Numbered from the stretch's first letter, positions 9,023-18,375 are shown. The stretch is 64,000 bases of DNA from JBBPYC01 sp965218765 (GCA_965218765.1 CBDCLU010000002.1:1922001-1986000); one strand, 5' to 3'. The notes: a model not told the origin generated them from the letters alone. Numbers and translations are program-made.

Positions 9023-9496
9023 ATGAAACTCGAAGGCTCGTGCCATTGCAAGGCGGTGCGCTTCTCGGTCGAATCGCATGAGCCGGTGCCGTTCATGCGC
9101 TGCTACTGCAGCATCTGCCGCAAGACCGCGGGCACCGGCGGCTTTGCGATCAACCTGGGGGCGGATTACCGGTCACTGCAGGTCGAAGGCAAAGGCAACC
9201 TGTCGATCTACCGCGCCAAGATGGATGACGGCCACACCAGCAGCGGCGAGCGAAACTTTTGCAAGTTGTGCGGCACCGCGCTTTGGCTCTGGGATCCGCA
9301 CTGGCCGGAGCTGGTGCATCCGCATGCAGGTGCGATCGATACCGACCTGCCCGAGCCGCCCGATACAACGCACATGATGCTCGGCTCCAAAGCGAATTGG
9401 GTAAGCCCATGCCTGCAAGACGGTGCCACCCGGTTTGATGAATATCCGATCGAGTCCCTTGCGCAATGGCACAAGCGCAAGGGACTCGAGCTTTGA
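9023..9496 (+). CDS. GFA (glutathione-dependent formaldehyde-activating/CENP-V) family protein
   Basis: The 157-aa protein shows the zinc pattern of the GFA fold: C-x-C near residue 7 (GSCHCKAVRF), C-x2-C in the RCYCSICRKT segment, and CKLCGTALW further on. The family's founding member was proposed to speed S-hydroxymethylglutathione formation. Most members have no proven function. It stands alone on the plus strand, divergent from the liv operon across a 262-bp spacer that must hold both promoters. Confidence 0.88.
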   Translation: MKLEGSCHCKAVRFSVESHEPVPFMRCYCSICRKTAGTGGFAINLGADYRSLQVEGKGNLSIYRAKMDDGHTSSGERNFCKLCGTALWLWDPHWPELVHPHAGAIDTDLPEPPDTTHMMLGSKANWVSPCLQDGATRFDEYPIESLAQWHKRKGLEL

Positions 9497-9838
9497 AGCC
9501 TGCGCTGGCGACTGAATTTTCACGTCAAAGCCGGATGATGCGCCGGTCCAGTCTGCTGGTGCAGCTATCTTTTATATAGCAATCGCAGTTGCAGGCCAGA
9601 TGTCATTTCCCAGCGCCTGCAGCCATGTCAAGGTGGTACCCTGCTGCGCTGCAAGCTTGGCAGACTTGGACAAGCAGCTATTCGTTGATGTCAGGCGTAC
9701 TTTCGTGAGTGTGTGGGGCAGACTCCGTTATTGAAGGTAGGTGTGGCGTGGCCGGTCGCGGGTGGGATTGACCCAGCGATGAGCAGACGCCCACTGATTG
9801 ATCTTGCGTAAAACGCCCGATTCGATTCGCCGCTGTTC
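9497..9838. other. 342-bp intergenic region
   Basis: No convincing gene on either strand. It contains the AT-rich hairpin at 9564-9580 and must hold the promoter of the downstream peptide-type transporter operon. No clear terminator with a T-run is visible. Confidence 0.6.
9564..9580. repeat. AT-rich hairpin, possible dispersed repeat copy
   Basis: GCTAT and ATAGC form a 5-bp stem around a 7-base loop, in an otherwise GC-rich region. The same core (GCTATC, four A or T, ATATA, then G/C and CAA) recurs inside a coding region at 34161-34179. Confidence 0.45.
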
Positions 9839-10786
9839 ATGAGTTTCTTCTTTCTCAAGCGGCTGCTCACGCTGCTCATCACGCTGCTGGGTGCATCGAT
9901 CGTCGTGTTTTTGGTGCTTGAAGTGCTGCCCGGCAATGCGGCGCAGACGCTGATGGGGCCGGATGCGTCCGCAGAAGCGGTGGCGGCGCTTGCGGCCAAG
10001 CTGGGGCTCGATCAGCCGGCGGTCACGCGGTACTTCCACTGGCTCGGTGGCATGCTGCTGCATGGCGATCTGGGCAACAGTTATGCATACGGTTCGCCAG
10101 TGCTGGAGCTGGTGGCCGAGCGGCTGGCGGTGACGGTGCCGCTTGCGCTGATGGCAATGGCGCTCACGGTAGTGCTCGCGTTGTCGGCCGGCGTTTACGC
10201 GGCGGCACGGCACAACCGCTGGGGCGACGTCGGCGTGATGGGCTTGGCGCAGGTCGGCATCGCGATCCCGAACTTCTGGTTCGCGATTTTGCTGATCCTG
10301 CTGTTCTCGGTGAAGCTGCAGTGGTTCTCGGCGGGCGGCTTCGCGGGCTGGGGCGAGCCACTGGCTGCGCTCAAATCATTGCTGCTGCCGGCCGTGTCGC
10401 TTGCGGTGGTGCAGGCCGCGATCCTTGCGCGGGTCACGCGCTCGGCCGTGCTCGAGGTGCAGCAGGAAGACTTCGTGCGCACCGCGCGCGCCAAGGGGCT
10501 GTCCCGCCGCGGCGCCTTGTTGCGGCATGTGCTGCGCAACGCGATGATTCCCGTCGTCACGGTGATCGGCCTGCAGTTCGGCCAGTTGCTGGCCGGCACC
10601 ATCGTGGTGGAGAACGTGTTCTACCTGCCGGGCCTGGGCCGGCTGATCTTCCAGTCGATCGCAAACCGGGACCTGATCGTGGTGCGCAACTGCGTGATGC
10701 TGCTGGCGGCCATGGTGATCGTGGTGAACTTCATCGTCGATGTGCTGTATGCGGTGATCGATCCACGCATGCGGGCCGGTGATTGA
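9839..10786 (+). CDS. Dipeptide/oligopeptide-type ABC permease, DppB family
   Basis: The 315-aa permease opens with the DppB-type helix MSFFFLKRLLTLLITLLGASIVVFLVLEVLPGNAA in segments. It has six predicted membrane helices and the coupling loop around FVRTARAKGLSRRGALLRHVLRNAMIP, which is the EAA region of the family. It is the first gene of a four-gene plus-strand operon and overlaps the next by 8 bp. No binding-protein gene adjoins. The peptide-type binding protein at 22520 may serve it, or one may lie elsewhere. Confidence 0.92.
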   Translation: MSFFFLKRLLTLLITLLGASIVVFLVLEVLPGNAAQTLMGPDASAEAVAALAAKLGLDQPAVTRYFHWLGGMLLHGDLGNSYAYGSPVLELVAERLAVTVPLALMAMALTVVLALSAGVYAAARHNRWGDVGVMGLAQVGIAIPNFWFAILLILLFSVKLQWFSAGGFAGWGEPLAALKSLLLPAVSLAVVQAAILARVTRSAVLEVQQEDFVRTARAKGLSRRGALLRHVLRNAMIPVVTVIGLQFGQLLAGTIVVENVFYLPGLGRLIFQSIANRDLIVVRNCVMLLAAMVIVVNFIVDVLYAVIDPRMRAGD

Positions 10787-11717
10787 TGCGCCGCCGACCA
10801 CCCGCCGGGATGCGCTCAACGTGACTGCGAACCCCGTCGCTGCAGCGGCCGACCTGACGGCAGCAGCCACCCCGATCGCTGCGCCGGGCTTCTGGCGACG
10901 CGCGTTGCGCCATCGCAGCTTCGTGATCGGCGCCGTGCTGGCGTTGCTGCTGGTCGCTTCCGCCGCACTGTCATTGGTCTGGACGCCGTGGTCGCCTTAT
11001 GACGTCGACCTCGCGTCCAAGCTGCAACCGCCATCGGCCGGCCACTGGCTCGGCACCGATCCGTTCGGGCGCGACATCGTCTCGCTGTTGCTGACCGGCG
11101 CGCGCAATTCGATCCTGGTCGGCGTGATCGCCGTCGGAATCGGGCTGCTGCTCGGAACCGCGCTCGGGCTGCTGGCAGCAGCACGGCGCGGCTGGGTCGA
11201 AGAGGTGGTGATGCGGGTTGCGGACTTCACGTTCGCGTTTCCGGCGATCCTGTCGGCGATCATGCTGACGGCGGTGTTCGGCGCCGGCATCGTGAACGCG
11301 ATCATCGCGATCGGCATCTTCAACATTCCGATCTTCATCCGGGTCACGCGCGCTTCGGCGAACTCGGTCTGGGCGAGGGACTATGTGCTGGCTTCGCGTG
11401 CTTGCGGCTTCGGCAGCCTGCGCATCACGCTCGATCACGTGCTGCCGAATGTCGCATCGGTGCTGATCGTGCAGGCCACCATCCAGTTCGCGATTGCGAT
11501 CCTGGCCGAAGCCGCGCTGTCCTACCTCGGACTTGGCACGCAGCCGCCGCAACCGAGCTGGGGCCGCATGCTGGCCGAAGCGCAGACGCTGCTGTATCAG
11601 GCGCCGCAACTTGCGGTCTGGCCAGGGCTCGCGATCGCGCTGGCCGTGCTGGGGCTCAACCTGCTCGGCGATGGCCTGCGCGACCTGCTCGATCCGCGTC
11701 TTGCCCGCAAGCGGTAA
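10779..11717 (+). CDS. Dipeptide/oligopeptide-type ABC permease, DppC family
   Basis: The 312-aa permease starts with GTG inside the end of the preceding gene. An unusual 45-residue Ala/Thr-rich N-terminal extension precedes the first helix. Hallmarks are HWLGTDPFGRDIVSLLLTGARNSI in part, WARDYVLASRACGFGS as the coupling loop, and EAALSYLGLGTQPPQPSWGRML near the C-terminus. It pairs with the DppB-like protein to form the channel. Confidence 0.92.
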   Translation: MIDAPPTTRRDALNVTANPVAAAADLTAAATPIAAPGFWRRALRHRSFVIGAVLALLLVASAALSLVWTPWSPYDVDLASKLQPPSAGHWLGTDPFGRDIVSLLLTGARNSILVGVIAVGIGLLLGTALGLLAAARRGWVEEVVMRVADFTFAFPAILSAIMLTAVFGAGIVNAIIAIGIFNIPIFIRVTRASANSVWARDYVLASRACGFGSLRITLDHVLPNVASVLIVQATIQFAIAILAEAALSYLGLGTQPPQPSWGRMLAEAQTLLYQAPQLAVWPGLAIALAVLGLNLLGDGLRDLLDPRLARKR

Positions 11718-11736
11718 GCGGCACCCGGAATGCCCA

Positions 11737-12735
11737 ATGACGTTGCTTGAAGTCTCCGACCTGCGTGTGCGCCTGCAGACGCCACGCGGCCCGGCCGATG
11801 CGGTGCGCGGCATCGACTTCACGATCGAACGCGGCCAGACGCTCGGGTTGATCGGCGAATCGGGTTGCGGCAAGTCGATCACGGCATTGGCGTTGCTGGG
11901 GCTCGCGCCGGACGGCGCAACGCTCAGCGGCAGCATTCGGCTGCAAGGCCGGGAGCTGGTCGGCGCCAGCGAAGCGGAGCTTTGCCAGGTGCGCGGCGAC
12001 CGCATCGCGATGATCTTTCAGGAGCCGATGACCGCGCTGAACCCTTTGCACACGATCGGCCGGCAGGTGGCCGAGCCGTTGCGGCTGCATCGCAAGGCAT
12101 CGGGTCCGGACGCGCGCACTGAGGCGCTGGCGCTGCTGGATCGGGTCGGCATACCCAACGCGGCAGCCCGCTTCGATTCGCACCCGCACCAGTTCTCCGG
12201 CGGCCAGCGCCAGCGCATCGGCATCGCGATGGCGCTGGCCTGCGGGCCGGACCTGCTGATCGCCGACGAGCCGACCACCGCGCTCGATGCGACGATCCAG
12301 CAGCAGGTGCTCGACCTGATCCGCGAGCTGGTCGCCGAGCGTGGCATGGGCCTGCTGCTGATCTCGCACGACCTCGGCCTGATCGCACGCAACGCACAGG
12401 ACATGCTCGTGATGTATGGCGGCCTGATCGTCGAGCGCGGGCCGACCGCGCGCGTGTTTGCCGAAATGGCGCACCCCTACACGCGCGGCCTGTTCGCCGC
12501 ACGGCCGCGGCTCGACGCGCGCGGCCAGCGGCTGGCGACGATCGCGGGCGCCGTGCCAGAACTGATCGATCTGCCGAACGGCTGCCCGTTCGCAGGTCGA
12601 TGCGGTTTTACGATCGATGCGTGCACGCAGGCGGTGCCGCCATCCGTGGTGATATCGCCCGGTCACAGCGCACGCTGCATCCGGCTCGATGTCGTCGCGA
12701 ATGCAGAGGCAGACACGCCAGCGCAGACGGCATGA
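11737..12735 (+). CDS. Peptide-type ABC transporter ATPase, DppD family
   Basis: The 332-aa ATPase has Walker A GESGCGKS near residue 40, the signature FSGGQRQRIGIAMAL and Walker B LLIADEPTTALD. The C-terminal oligopeptide-transporter extension includes the cysteine cluster around GCPFAGRCGFTIDAC, which holds an iron-sulfur cluster in characterised DppD-type ATPases. The ATG at 11737 aligns with the family start (MTLLEVSDLRV). Starts further up lie inside the permease gene. The next ATPase starts within its stop codon. Confidence 0.92.
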   Translation: MTLLEVSDLRVRLQTPRGPADAVRGIDFTIERGQTLGLIGESGCGKSITALALLGLAPDGATLSGSIRLQGRELVGASEAELCQVRGDRIAMIFQEPMTALNPLHTIGRQVAEPLRLHRKASGPDARTEALALLDRVGIPNAAARFDSHPHQFSGGQRQRIGIAMALACGPDLLIADEPTTALDATIQQQVLDLIRELVAERGMGLLLISHDLGLIARNAQDMLVMYGGLIVERGPTARVFAEMAHPYTRGLFAARPRLDARGQRLATIAGAVPELIDLPNGCPFAGRCGFTIDACTQAVPPSVVISPGHSARCIRLDVVANAEADTPAQTA

Positions 12736-13520
12736 CCACCGACCACCCGCTGCTCGACGTGCGTGATGTCACCCGCGACTACGCGATGCCGCGCACGCAC
12801 CTGTGGCGCGCGCCGCCTGTGGTGCATGCGTTGCGCGGTGTGAGCCTGTCGGTTACGGCCGGCCGCAACCTGGGCATCGTCGGCGAATCGGGCTCGGGCA
12901 AGTCAACGCTCGCACGCATCGTGATGGCGCTGGAGCGGCCGACGTCGGGCACGGTGCGCTTGGCTGGACGGGACCTGTTCCAGCTCGATCCGGCCGCGCT
13001 CAAGGCGGCGCGGCGCGATTTTCAGATGGTGTTTCAGGACCCGTATGGTTCGCTCGATCCACGCCAGACGGTGGCTGCGATCGTGGCCGAGCCGCTGGCC
13101 GCACAACGGGCATCATCCGCCGCGCAGCGCCGTGAACGGGCCGCACAAACACTGGCTTCGGTCGGCCTGCGCACGGCCGATCTCGACAAGTACGCGCATG
13201 AATTCTCCGGCGGCCAGCGCCAGCGCATTGCGATCGCGCGTGCGTTGATCACGCGCCCCCAACTGATCGTCGCCGACGAGCCGCTGTCCGCGCTCGACGT
13301 GTCGGTGCAGGCCCAGGTGCTGAACCTGATGGCCGACCTGCAGCGCGAGTACGGCGTGACGTTTCTGTTTATCAGCCACGACATCGCGGTGGTGGGTCAT
13401 CTGTGTGCGGACGTGGTCGTGATGCAGGCCGGGCGCATTGTGGAAGCCGGGCCCGTCGAACAGGTGCTGGATCGGCCGGAGCAGGACTACACGCGGGCAC
13501 TGTTGGCAGCAAGCCGGTAG
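12732..13520 (+). CDS. Peptide-type ABC transporter ATPase, DppF family
   Basis: The 262-aa ATPase has Walker A GESGSGKST, the signature FSGGQRQRIAIARAL and Walker B LIVADEPLSALDVSVQAQVLNL. It overlaps the DppD-like gene by 4 bp (ATGA). The usual C-terminal cysteine extension is missing: the protein ends at LDRPEQDYTRALLAASR, shorter than many DppF proteins but complete as an ATPase. It is the last gene of the transporter operon. Confidence 0.92.
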   Translation: MTTDHPLLDVRDVTRDYAMPRTHLWRAPPVVHALRGVSLSVTAGRNLGIVGESGSGKSTLARIVMALERPTSGTVRLAGRDLFQLDPAALKAARRDFQMVFQDPYGSLDPRQTVAAIVAEPLAAQRASSAAQRRERAAQTLASVGLRTADLDKYAHEFSGGQRQRIAIARALITRPQLIVADEPLSALDVSVQAQVLNLMADLQREYGVTFLFISHDIAVVGHLCADVVVMQAGRIVEAGPVEQVLDRPEQDYTRALLAASR

Positions 13521-13724
13521 CAATGCAGTCCGTCTCGTGAGCGCCAGCCGTGAAGCCGGATGCCCTCGCAAGCCGTGCCTTTGAACGCAATTTCTCGTCA
13601 GGCCGCTTCGGCCATCTGTTGCCGCGCGGCAGGCAGCTCGTGCGCCGGTCTGTGCCTGGGGGCTCTGCTGTGTTGCTGATCTTCGCTTTTTTCTGGTGCG
13701 GCATCCTGAGCTTGTGCTGGACGA

Positions 13725-14018
13725 TCAGAAAACGACATGGGCCTTCGATGCGTCCGGCTTGGCGCACTCACCGTTTTTGTGCAGCGTGCGCGTTTGCTGC
13801 ACCGGCTGCTTGCTCAGCCCTCGGACTGGTCCGGCCGCAAGCTGGATCGGGCGGCGTTCCAGATTGCCCAGGCAGTTCGGGCAGGTGCTTCGCAGCACGT
13901 CCTCGACGCAGCGAAGGCAGAACCTGCACTCGTAGCTGCAGATTTAGGCTTCAGTGCTCCCGGGTGGCACGTCGCGGTCACAGTATTCGCAGTCGGGGCG
14001 CAAGTCGAGCAAGGCCAT
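13725..14018 (-). pseudogene. DUF1272 zinc-ribbon gene interrupted by an in-frame TAA
   Basis: The frame starts at ATG 14018 after an AAGGA-type ribosome site and reads MALLDLRPDCEYCDRDVPPG, the conserved DUF1272 N-terminus. It then hits TAA at 13946-13944 (codon 25). Directly after the stop the same frame continues ICSYECRFCLRCVEDVLRST and CPNCLGNLERRP, carrying the remaining zinc cysteines (Cys27, 31, 34, 37, 46, 49). It runs on to TGA at 13725. There is no frameshift, so a single codon separates this from an intact 97-codon gene. The family is uncharacterised; its cysteine spacing suggests a small metal-binding protein. I read it as a recent nonsense mutation rather than recoding. Confidence 0.8.
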
Positions 14019-14041
14019 GCGGAGTTCCTTTTCGGTGATTG

Positions 14042-14830
14042 TCAAACGGTCGGCCTTACCGCTCGCCGCGCCAGAAATTCCTGCATCACCCGCTGTGGCT
14101 CCCCACTCGCATAGCAATTGAGCTGATAGTCCAGCGCCGCCATGCACGCTTCCTCGAACCCGGCCTGCGTGCGCTCACGAAAGCGCCGCTTGGTCGCGCG
14201 AAACGCGGCCTGCGGCAAGCTGGCGAGCTGCATTGCTCGCTCGATAGCACGGGGCAGCACCTGATCGGCCGGCACCAGGTCGTTCACCAGTCCGAGCTGA
14301 TGCCCACGCTCACCGCTGATCAGCTCCGCCGTCAGCGACAGGTGCTGATTCAGCGAATGGCCGATCTGCAGCGACATCAGGTACGAGCCGACGATGCTCG
14401 CCAGTCCGGCTTTCACCTCAGGCTGGCCCATGCGCAGTGTGGGGTGTGCCACGCGCAGATCGCACAGCAGCGCGATCTGAAAACCCGCGCCCGCAGTGCT
14501 GCCGTTCAGGGCCGCGACGATCGGCTTGGTCACGTCGCGCACCGCCTGGTACATCGCATGTTGCCGGTCCAGCCAGCCGCCGACGGTCTGCGCATCGAGC
14601 GTGGCCGACTCGTCCAGATCCTGTCCGCCGCAGAACGCACGGTCGCCGCTGCCGGTGAGCACGATCGCATCCACCGCGTCGCTTGCGTCGAGCGTCGGCA
14701 ACGCGCGGGTCAGGTTGGCGCGCAAGTGGGCATCGACCGCATTCAGCACGCTGGGGCGGTTCAGCCGGACCACGGCGATGCGGCCTTCCACATCGATCAG
14801 GATCGGAGCCTCGGCGGGCGTCGTGGTCAT
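14042..14830 (-). CDS. Enoyl-CoA hydratase/isomerase family protein
   Basis: The 262-aa crotonase-fold protein has LNRPSVLNAVD, the oxyanion motifs GDRAFCGGQDLDE and ALNGSTAGAGFQIALLCDLRVAH, and the catalytic-loop region GQPEVKAGLASIVGSYLM. It is the last gene of a minus-strand run (permease, ATPase, binding protein, GMC oxidoreductase, this gene), 27 bp after the oxidoreductase. That context ties it to breakdown of whatever the transporter imports. It is clearly different from the hydratase at 2091 and is not a duplicate. Confidence 0.9.
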   Translation of the reverse strand: MTTTPAEAPILIDVEGRIAVVRLNRPSVLNAVDAHLRANLTRALPTLDASDAVDAIVLTGSGDRAFCGGQDLDESATLDAQTVGGWLDRQHAMYQAVRDVTKPIVAALNGSTAGAGFQIALLCDLRVAHPTLRMGQPEVKAGLASIVGSYLMSLQIGHSLNQHLSLTAELISGERGHQLGLVNDLVPADQVLPRAIERAMQLASLPQAAFRATKRRFRERTQAGFEEACMAALDYQLNCYASGEPQRVMQEFLARRAVRPTV

Positions 14831-14857
14831 GGCGGTTGCTCCTGAAGAGCAGTTCGG

Positions 14858-16471
14858 TCAGGTGCCGCGCAGGATCATGTCGGCGCCCTTCTCGCCGACC
14901 AGTACGGCGGCCGCGTTCGTGTTGGCCGACACCATCGTCGGCATCACGGACGCATCGATCACGCGCAGCCGGTCGACACCACGCACGCGAAGCTGCGGAT
15001 CGACGACCGACGCCTCATCGCCGCCCATGCGGCAGGTGCCGCAAGGATGGAACACGGTGCCGCCCTTATTGCGCGCGAAGTGTTCAAGTTCGGCATCGGT
15101 CTGGACCGCGTTGCCGGGCAGGTATTCGCCTTCGGTGATCAGGTCGCGGAAAGCGGGCTGGCGGTAGATGTCGCGCAAAATGCGCAGGCCGCTCACCACG
15201 ACCTTCACGTCATGCGGCGCAGTCAGGTAGTTGGAGACGATGCGCGGCGGCGCGAGTGGATCGTTTGAGCGCAGCGTTACCTGCCCACGTGATTCGGGCC
15301 GGCACTGCGCGGCCGATGCGGAAAAACCCGAGAAACGATGCAGCGGATCACCGGGCTTGTCGACTGACAGCGGCATCACGTTGAACAGGACGTCGGCACG
15401 ATCGTCTTTTGCGACCGCGCTGCGCACCATGCCGCCCACTTGGCCGGCGCCCACGGTGAGCGGCCCGCGCTGGCCGAACAGCCACTGCGCGCCCATGCGC
15501 GCGAGACCGATCGGGCTGCGCACCTCGTCGTTCAGCGACATCTTCTGTTTAAGCCGCACGATCACACGCGCCTGGTAGTGATCCTGCAAATTCGCGCCGA
15601 CTCCGGGCGCATCGACGATCGTCTCAATGCCGTGCTCATCCAGCAAAGCCGCCGGGCCGATGCCCGAGAGCTGCAACAGCTGCGGCGACTGCAATGCACC
15701 GGCCGACAGCAGAACCTCGCCGTCCGCCGCGGCCCGCTGCAACTGCCCGTCCTGCAACCATTCAACGCCGGTTGCGCGGCCATGTTCGATCACGATACGC
15801 GTGACTTGCACGCCGGTCTGCACGGTCAGATTCACACGCTTTCTGACCGGCGCCAGAAAGGCCGTGGCGGCGCTGCTGCGCCAGTGGCCGCTTAACGTGA
15901 GCTGGTATGCGCCCAGGCCCTGATCGATTTCGCCGTTGAAGTCGGGACTCAGTGGATAGCCGGCCTGCTTGCCGGCGACCACCCAGGCATCGCAATACGG
16001 ATGGTCGTTGCGCAGGTTGGATACGCCGAGTTCGCCGTCGCGGCCGTGGAATTCGCTCGGCGGGCCGTCGTAGCGCTCGGACTTCTTGAACAGCGGCAGC
16101 AGCTCGGAGTAGCTCCAGCCGGCTGCGCCCTGCCGCGCCCACTCGTCGAAGTCGGCACGCTGACCACGGATGTAGAGCAGCCCGTTGATCGCGCTCGATC
16201 CGCCGAGCACCTTGCCGCGTGGCCAGACGACGCGGCGGTTGCCGGTGGCTTCCTGCGGCTCGACTTCGAACTGCCACGAATGGCGTGGGTCGTAGATCGA
16301 GCGGAAGTAGCCGACCGGCAGGCGCAGCCAGAAGCTGCGTGCCTCGCCACCGGCTTCGAGCAGCAGCACGCGCCGCGCCGGATCGACACTGAGCCGGTTC
16401 GCGAGCACGCAGCCCGCGGATCCGGCACCGATGATGATCGTGTCGTAGCCTTTGGCGAGCGCTTCACTCAT
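14858..16471 (-). CDS. GMC-family FAD oxidoreductase (choline dehydrogenase-like)
   Basis: The 537-aa flavoprotein has the N-terminal nucleotide motif IIIGAGSAGCVLANRLS, GMC signature 1 (GGSSAINGLLYIRGQ near residue 90) and signature 2 (GALQSPQLLQLSGIGP). The C-terminus carries HPCGTCRMG and ANTNAAAVLVGEKGADMI, which hold the catalytic His and Asn. The family oxidises alcohols (choline, alkanols, polyethylene glycol, sugars) to aldehydes. It has no signal peptide, so it is probably cytosolic or peripheral to the membrane. It lies 33 bp downstream of the binding-protein gene of a NitT/TauT-type importer, suggesting that the imported compound or a product is an alcohol (inference). Confidence 0.92.
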   Translation of the reverse strand: MSEALAKGYDTIIIGAGSAGCVLANRLSVDPARRVLLLEAGGEARSFWLRLPVGYFRSIYDPRHSWQFEVEPQEATGNRRVVWPRGKVLGGSSAINGLLYIRGQRADFDEWARQGAAGWSYSELLPLFKKSERYDGPPSEFHGRDGELGVSNLRNDHPYCDAWVVAGKQAGYPLSPDFNGEIDQGLGAYQLTLSGHWRSSAATAFLAPVRKRVNLTVQTGVQVTRIVIEHGRATGVEWLQDGQLQRAAADGEVLLSAGALQSPQLLQLSGIGPAALLDEHGIETIVDAPGVGANLQDHYQARVIVRLKQKMSLNDEVRSPIGLARMGAQWLFGQRGPLTVGAGQVGGMVRSAVAKDDRADVLFNVMPLSVDKPGDPLHRFSGFSASAAQCRPESRGQVTLRSNDPLAPPRIVSNYLTAPHDVKVVVSGLRILRDIYRQPAFRDLITEGEYLPGNAVQTDAELEHFARNKGGTVFHPCGTCRMGGDEASVVDPQLRVRGVDRLRVIDASVMPTMVSANTNAAAVLVGEKGADMILRGT

Positions 16472-16504
16472 CGGTCATCGGCACAGCAAGGAGCGCGACG
16501 CCGG

Positions 16505-17503
16505 TCACTTGACCTGAGCAAGGAACAGGCTCGGGTCAAAGTAAGCCTTCGCGTTCACGGGGTTTGCAATCTTCGCGTTCTCGACGAAGAAGTCGGTTAC
16601 CTGCTGCAACCAGCCGGTCACAGTGCCATCCTGATACTTGTCCTTCCACTCGGCGGCCGAATAGTACTTGGATGCCTTGAACTGCTCCTTGAACTCATCG
16701 AGCGGCACCTGCGGGTACTGCGCCTTGTGCAACATCACGGCGGCTGCATCCGGGTCTTTCACGATCATTTCGTTGGCCGGCAGCCAGCCCGCAATCAGGC
16801 GGCCCAGCACTTCGCGGTTGCCATCGAAATAATCGTTGCGCGCGCCCCAGCCGCCCATGATGGCGGCCTGCGGGAAGAACGCGGAGGCATCGACCAGCTT
16901 GCGTGCATTCGGCACTTTGGACCGCACTACTGAGTCGAACGGGGACCACAGCGCCACGGCAGGAACCGCACCCGAGATGAACGACGTGACCGCCTCGCTC
17001 ATGCGCTGGTTCACCAGCTGCACGTCCTTGCCCGAATCAAGCTGCACCGACTTCAACGCACGGTCCAGGAATACGTGCGCAGTGGTGCCGGTGCTGGTCG
17101 AGATTTTCTTGCCCTTGAGATCTGCGATGGTCTTGATGCCCGAGTCTTCCGCGACCCACAGCTGCGCGGTCGCGTACTCGATGTTGTTCATCAAGAACGC
17201 CTTGCCTTGCCCGCGCGCCGGAAAGTTGGACAGCACCGCGCCGGTGGACAGCACGTCCAGGCTGCCGCCGATCATGGCTTGGAACAGCTCCAGCCCCGTG
17301 GTGAACTGGCGCAGTTCCAGCTCGATCCCCTGCCTGGCGAAGCTGCCGATTTCCTGGCCGATGAAGATGTGCGAATCGACCGCCGGTGTGTGCAGGTAAC
17401 CGACGCGTACCTTGGTCTTGTCCTGGGCGAACAGTGGGACACCAAAGCCGGCAACGGTTGCTGCTGCGGCCGACTGCAATAGGGTTCTGCGCTGCATGGT
17501 CAT
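16505..17503 (-). CDS. NitT/TauT-type ABC transporter substrate-binding protein
   Basis: The 332-aa precursor starts MTMQRRTLLQSAAAATVAGFG, with the twin arginine followed by a hydrophobic stretch and an alanine-rich cleavage region, so export may be by Tat or Sec. The mature part is of the SsuA/TauA type: VRVGYLHTPAVDSHIFIGQE, GIELELRQFTTGLELFQAM and TIADLKGKKISTSTGTTAH in segments. A strong GAAGGAG ribosome site lies just upstream of 17503. The larger open frame above this start is antisense noise through the ATPase gene. The ligand is probably an organic anion or amine; sulfonates are common in this family. Confidence 0.9.
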   Translation of the reverse strand: MTMQRRTLLQSAAAATVAGFGVPLFAQDKTKVRVGYLHTPAVDSHIFIGQEIGSFARQGIELELRQFTTGLELFQAMIGGSLDVLSTGAVLSNFPARGQGKAFLMNNIEYATAQLWVAEDSGIKTIADLKGKKISTSTGTTAHVFLDRALKSVQLDSGKDVQLVNQRMSEAVTSFISGAVPAVALWSPFDSVVRSKVPNARKLVDASAFFPQAAIMGGWGARNDYFDGNREVLGRLIAGWLPANEMIVKDPDAAAVMLHKAQYPQVPLDEFKEQFKASKYYSAAEWKDKYQDGTVTGWLQQVTDFFVENAKIANPVNAKAYFDPSLFLAQVK

Positions 17504-17529
17504 GTCTGTCTCCTTCAGTTGTAAAAAAT

Positions 17530-18375
17530 CTAGTCGGACATCCGCACCGTCTGCCTGGCCTGCGCGGCGTACTCTTCCATCACAAGTTCGCGAATCTCTG
17601 CGCGCAGTGCGGCGAAGCGTGGGTCCTCGTGCACGTTTTCGGCGCGCGGGTAGCCGAACGGCACGTCGATGATGGTGCGGATGCGCGCGGGCCGGGCCGT
17701 CACCACAACGATACGAGATGAGAGATAGACGGCTTCCTCGACAGAGTGCGTGATCAGCATCACCGTCTTGCGCTCGGTCGTCAAGACGTCGAGCAGCAGG
17801 TCCTGCATGGCGCTGCGGGTCTGCGCATCGAGCGCGCCGAACGGCTCGTCCATCAGCAGGAACTCTGGCTTCACCGCGTAGGCGCGCGCAATCGCGAGCC
17901 GTTGGCGCATGCCGCCGGACAGGTGCTTGGGGAAGTGCAAAGCGAAGTCCGACAAGCCCATCAGCCCCATGTAGCGCTCGCATGTCGCAGCACGCTCGGC
18001 AGCGGGCACATTGTTCGCGCGCAGCTTCAGGCCGAACTCGATGTTCTGCCGCACCGTGAGCCATGGGAACACGCCGTACTCCTGGAAGATCACGCCGCGA
18101 TCCGGCCCCGGTTTCGTGATCGGCCGGCCGTCCAGCAGCACCTTGCCGCCGGTCGGCTGCACGAAGCCGCCGACGATGTTCATCAGGGTGGTCTTGCCGC
18201 AGCCCGAGGGGCCGATGATCGAGACGAACTCGCCTTCGCGGATGTCGAACGAGACATCGTCGATCACGCGCATCGGCCCGTGCGCGGTGGCGAACTCGAC
18301 CGACACGCGATTGAAAGCGATGCGCACCGCACCCTGCGGTGCGGATGGCTGCGTGTTGGCTTGCAGCGTGCTCAT
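17530..18375 (-). CDS. NitT/TauT-type ABC transporter ATPase
   Basis: The 281-aa ATPase has Walker A GPSGCGKTT near residue 57, the signature LSGGMRQRLAIARAY and Walker B FLLMDEPFGALDAQTR, the hallmark of the SsuB/TauB/NrtD group. The start at 18375 overlaps the permease stop by 4 bp. The C-terminus runs about 30 residues past the usual end (RFAALRAEIRELVMEEYAAQ). It is the energy source for the importer. Confidence 0.92.
   Translation of the reverse strand: MSTLQANTQPSAPQGAVRIAFNRVSVEFATAHGPMRVIDDVSFDIREGEFVSIIGPSGCGKTTLMNIVGGFVQPTGGKVLLDGRPITKPGPDRGVIFQEYGVFPWLTVRQNIEFGLKLRANNVPAAERAATCERYMGLMGLSDFALHFPKHLSGGMRQRLAIARAYAVKPEFLLMDEPFGALDAQTRSAMQDLLLDVLTTERKTVMLITHSVEEAVYLSSRIVVVTARPARIRTIIDVPFGYPRAENVHEDPRFAALRAEIRELVMEEYAAQARQTVRMSD

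Noticed and set aside
13550..14114. Plus-strand open frames of 162 and 125 codons downstream of the dppF-like gene
   Set aside because: They lie antisense to the DUF1272 remnant, whose cysteine motifs are specific. The plus-strand translations show no recognisable features.
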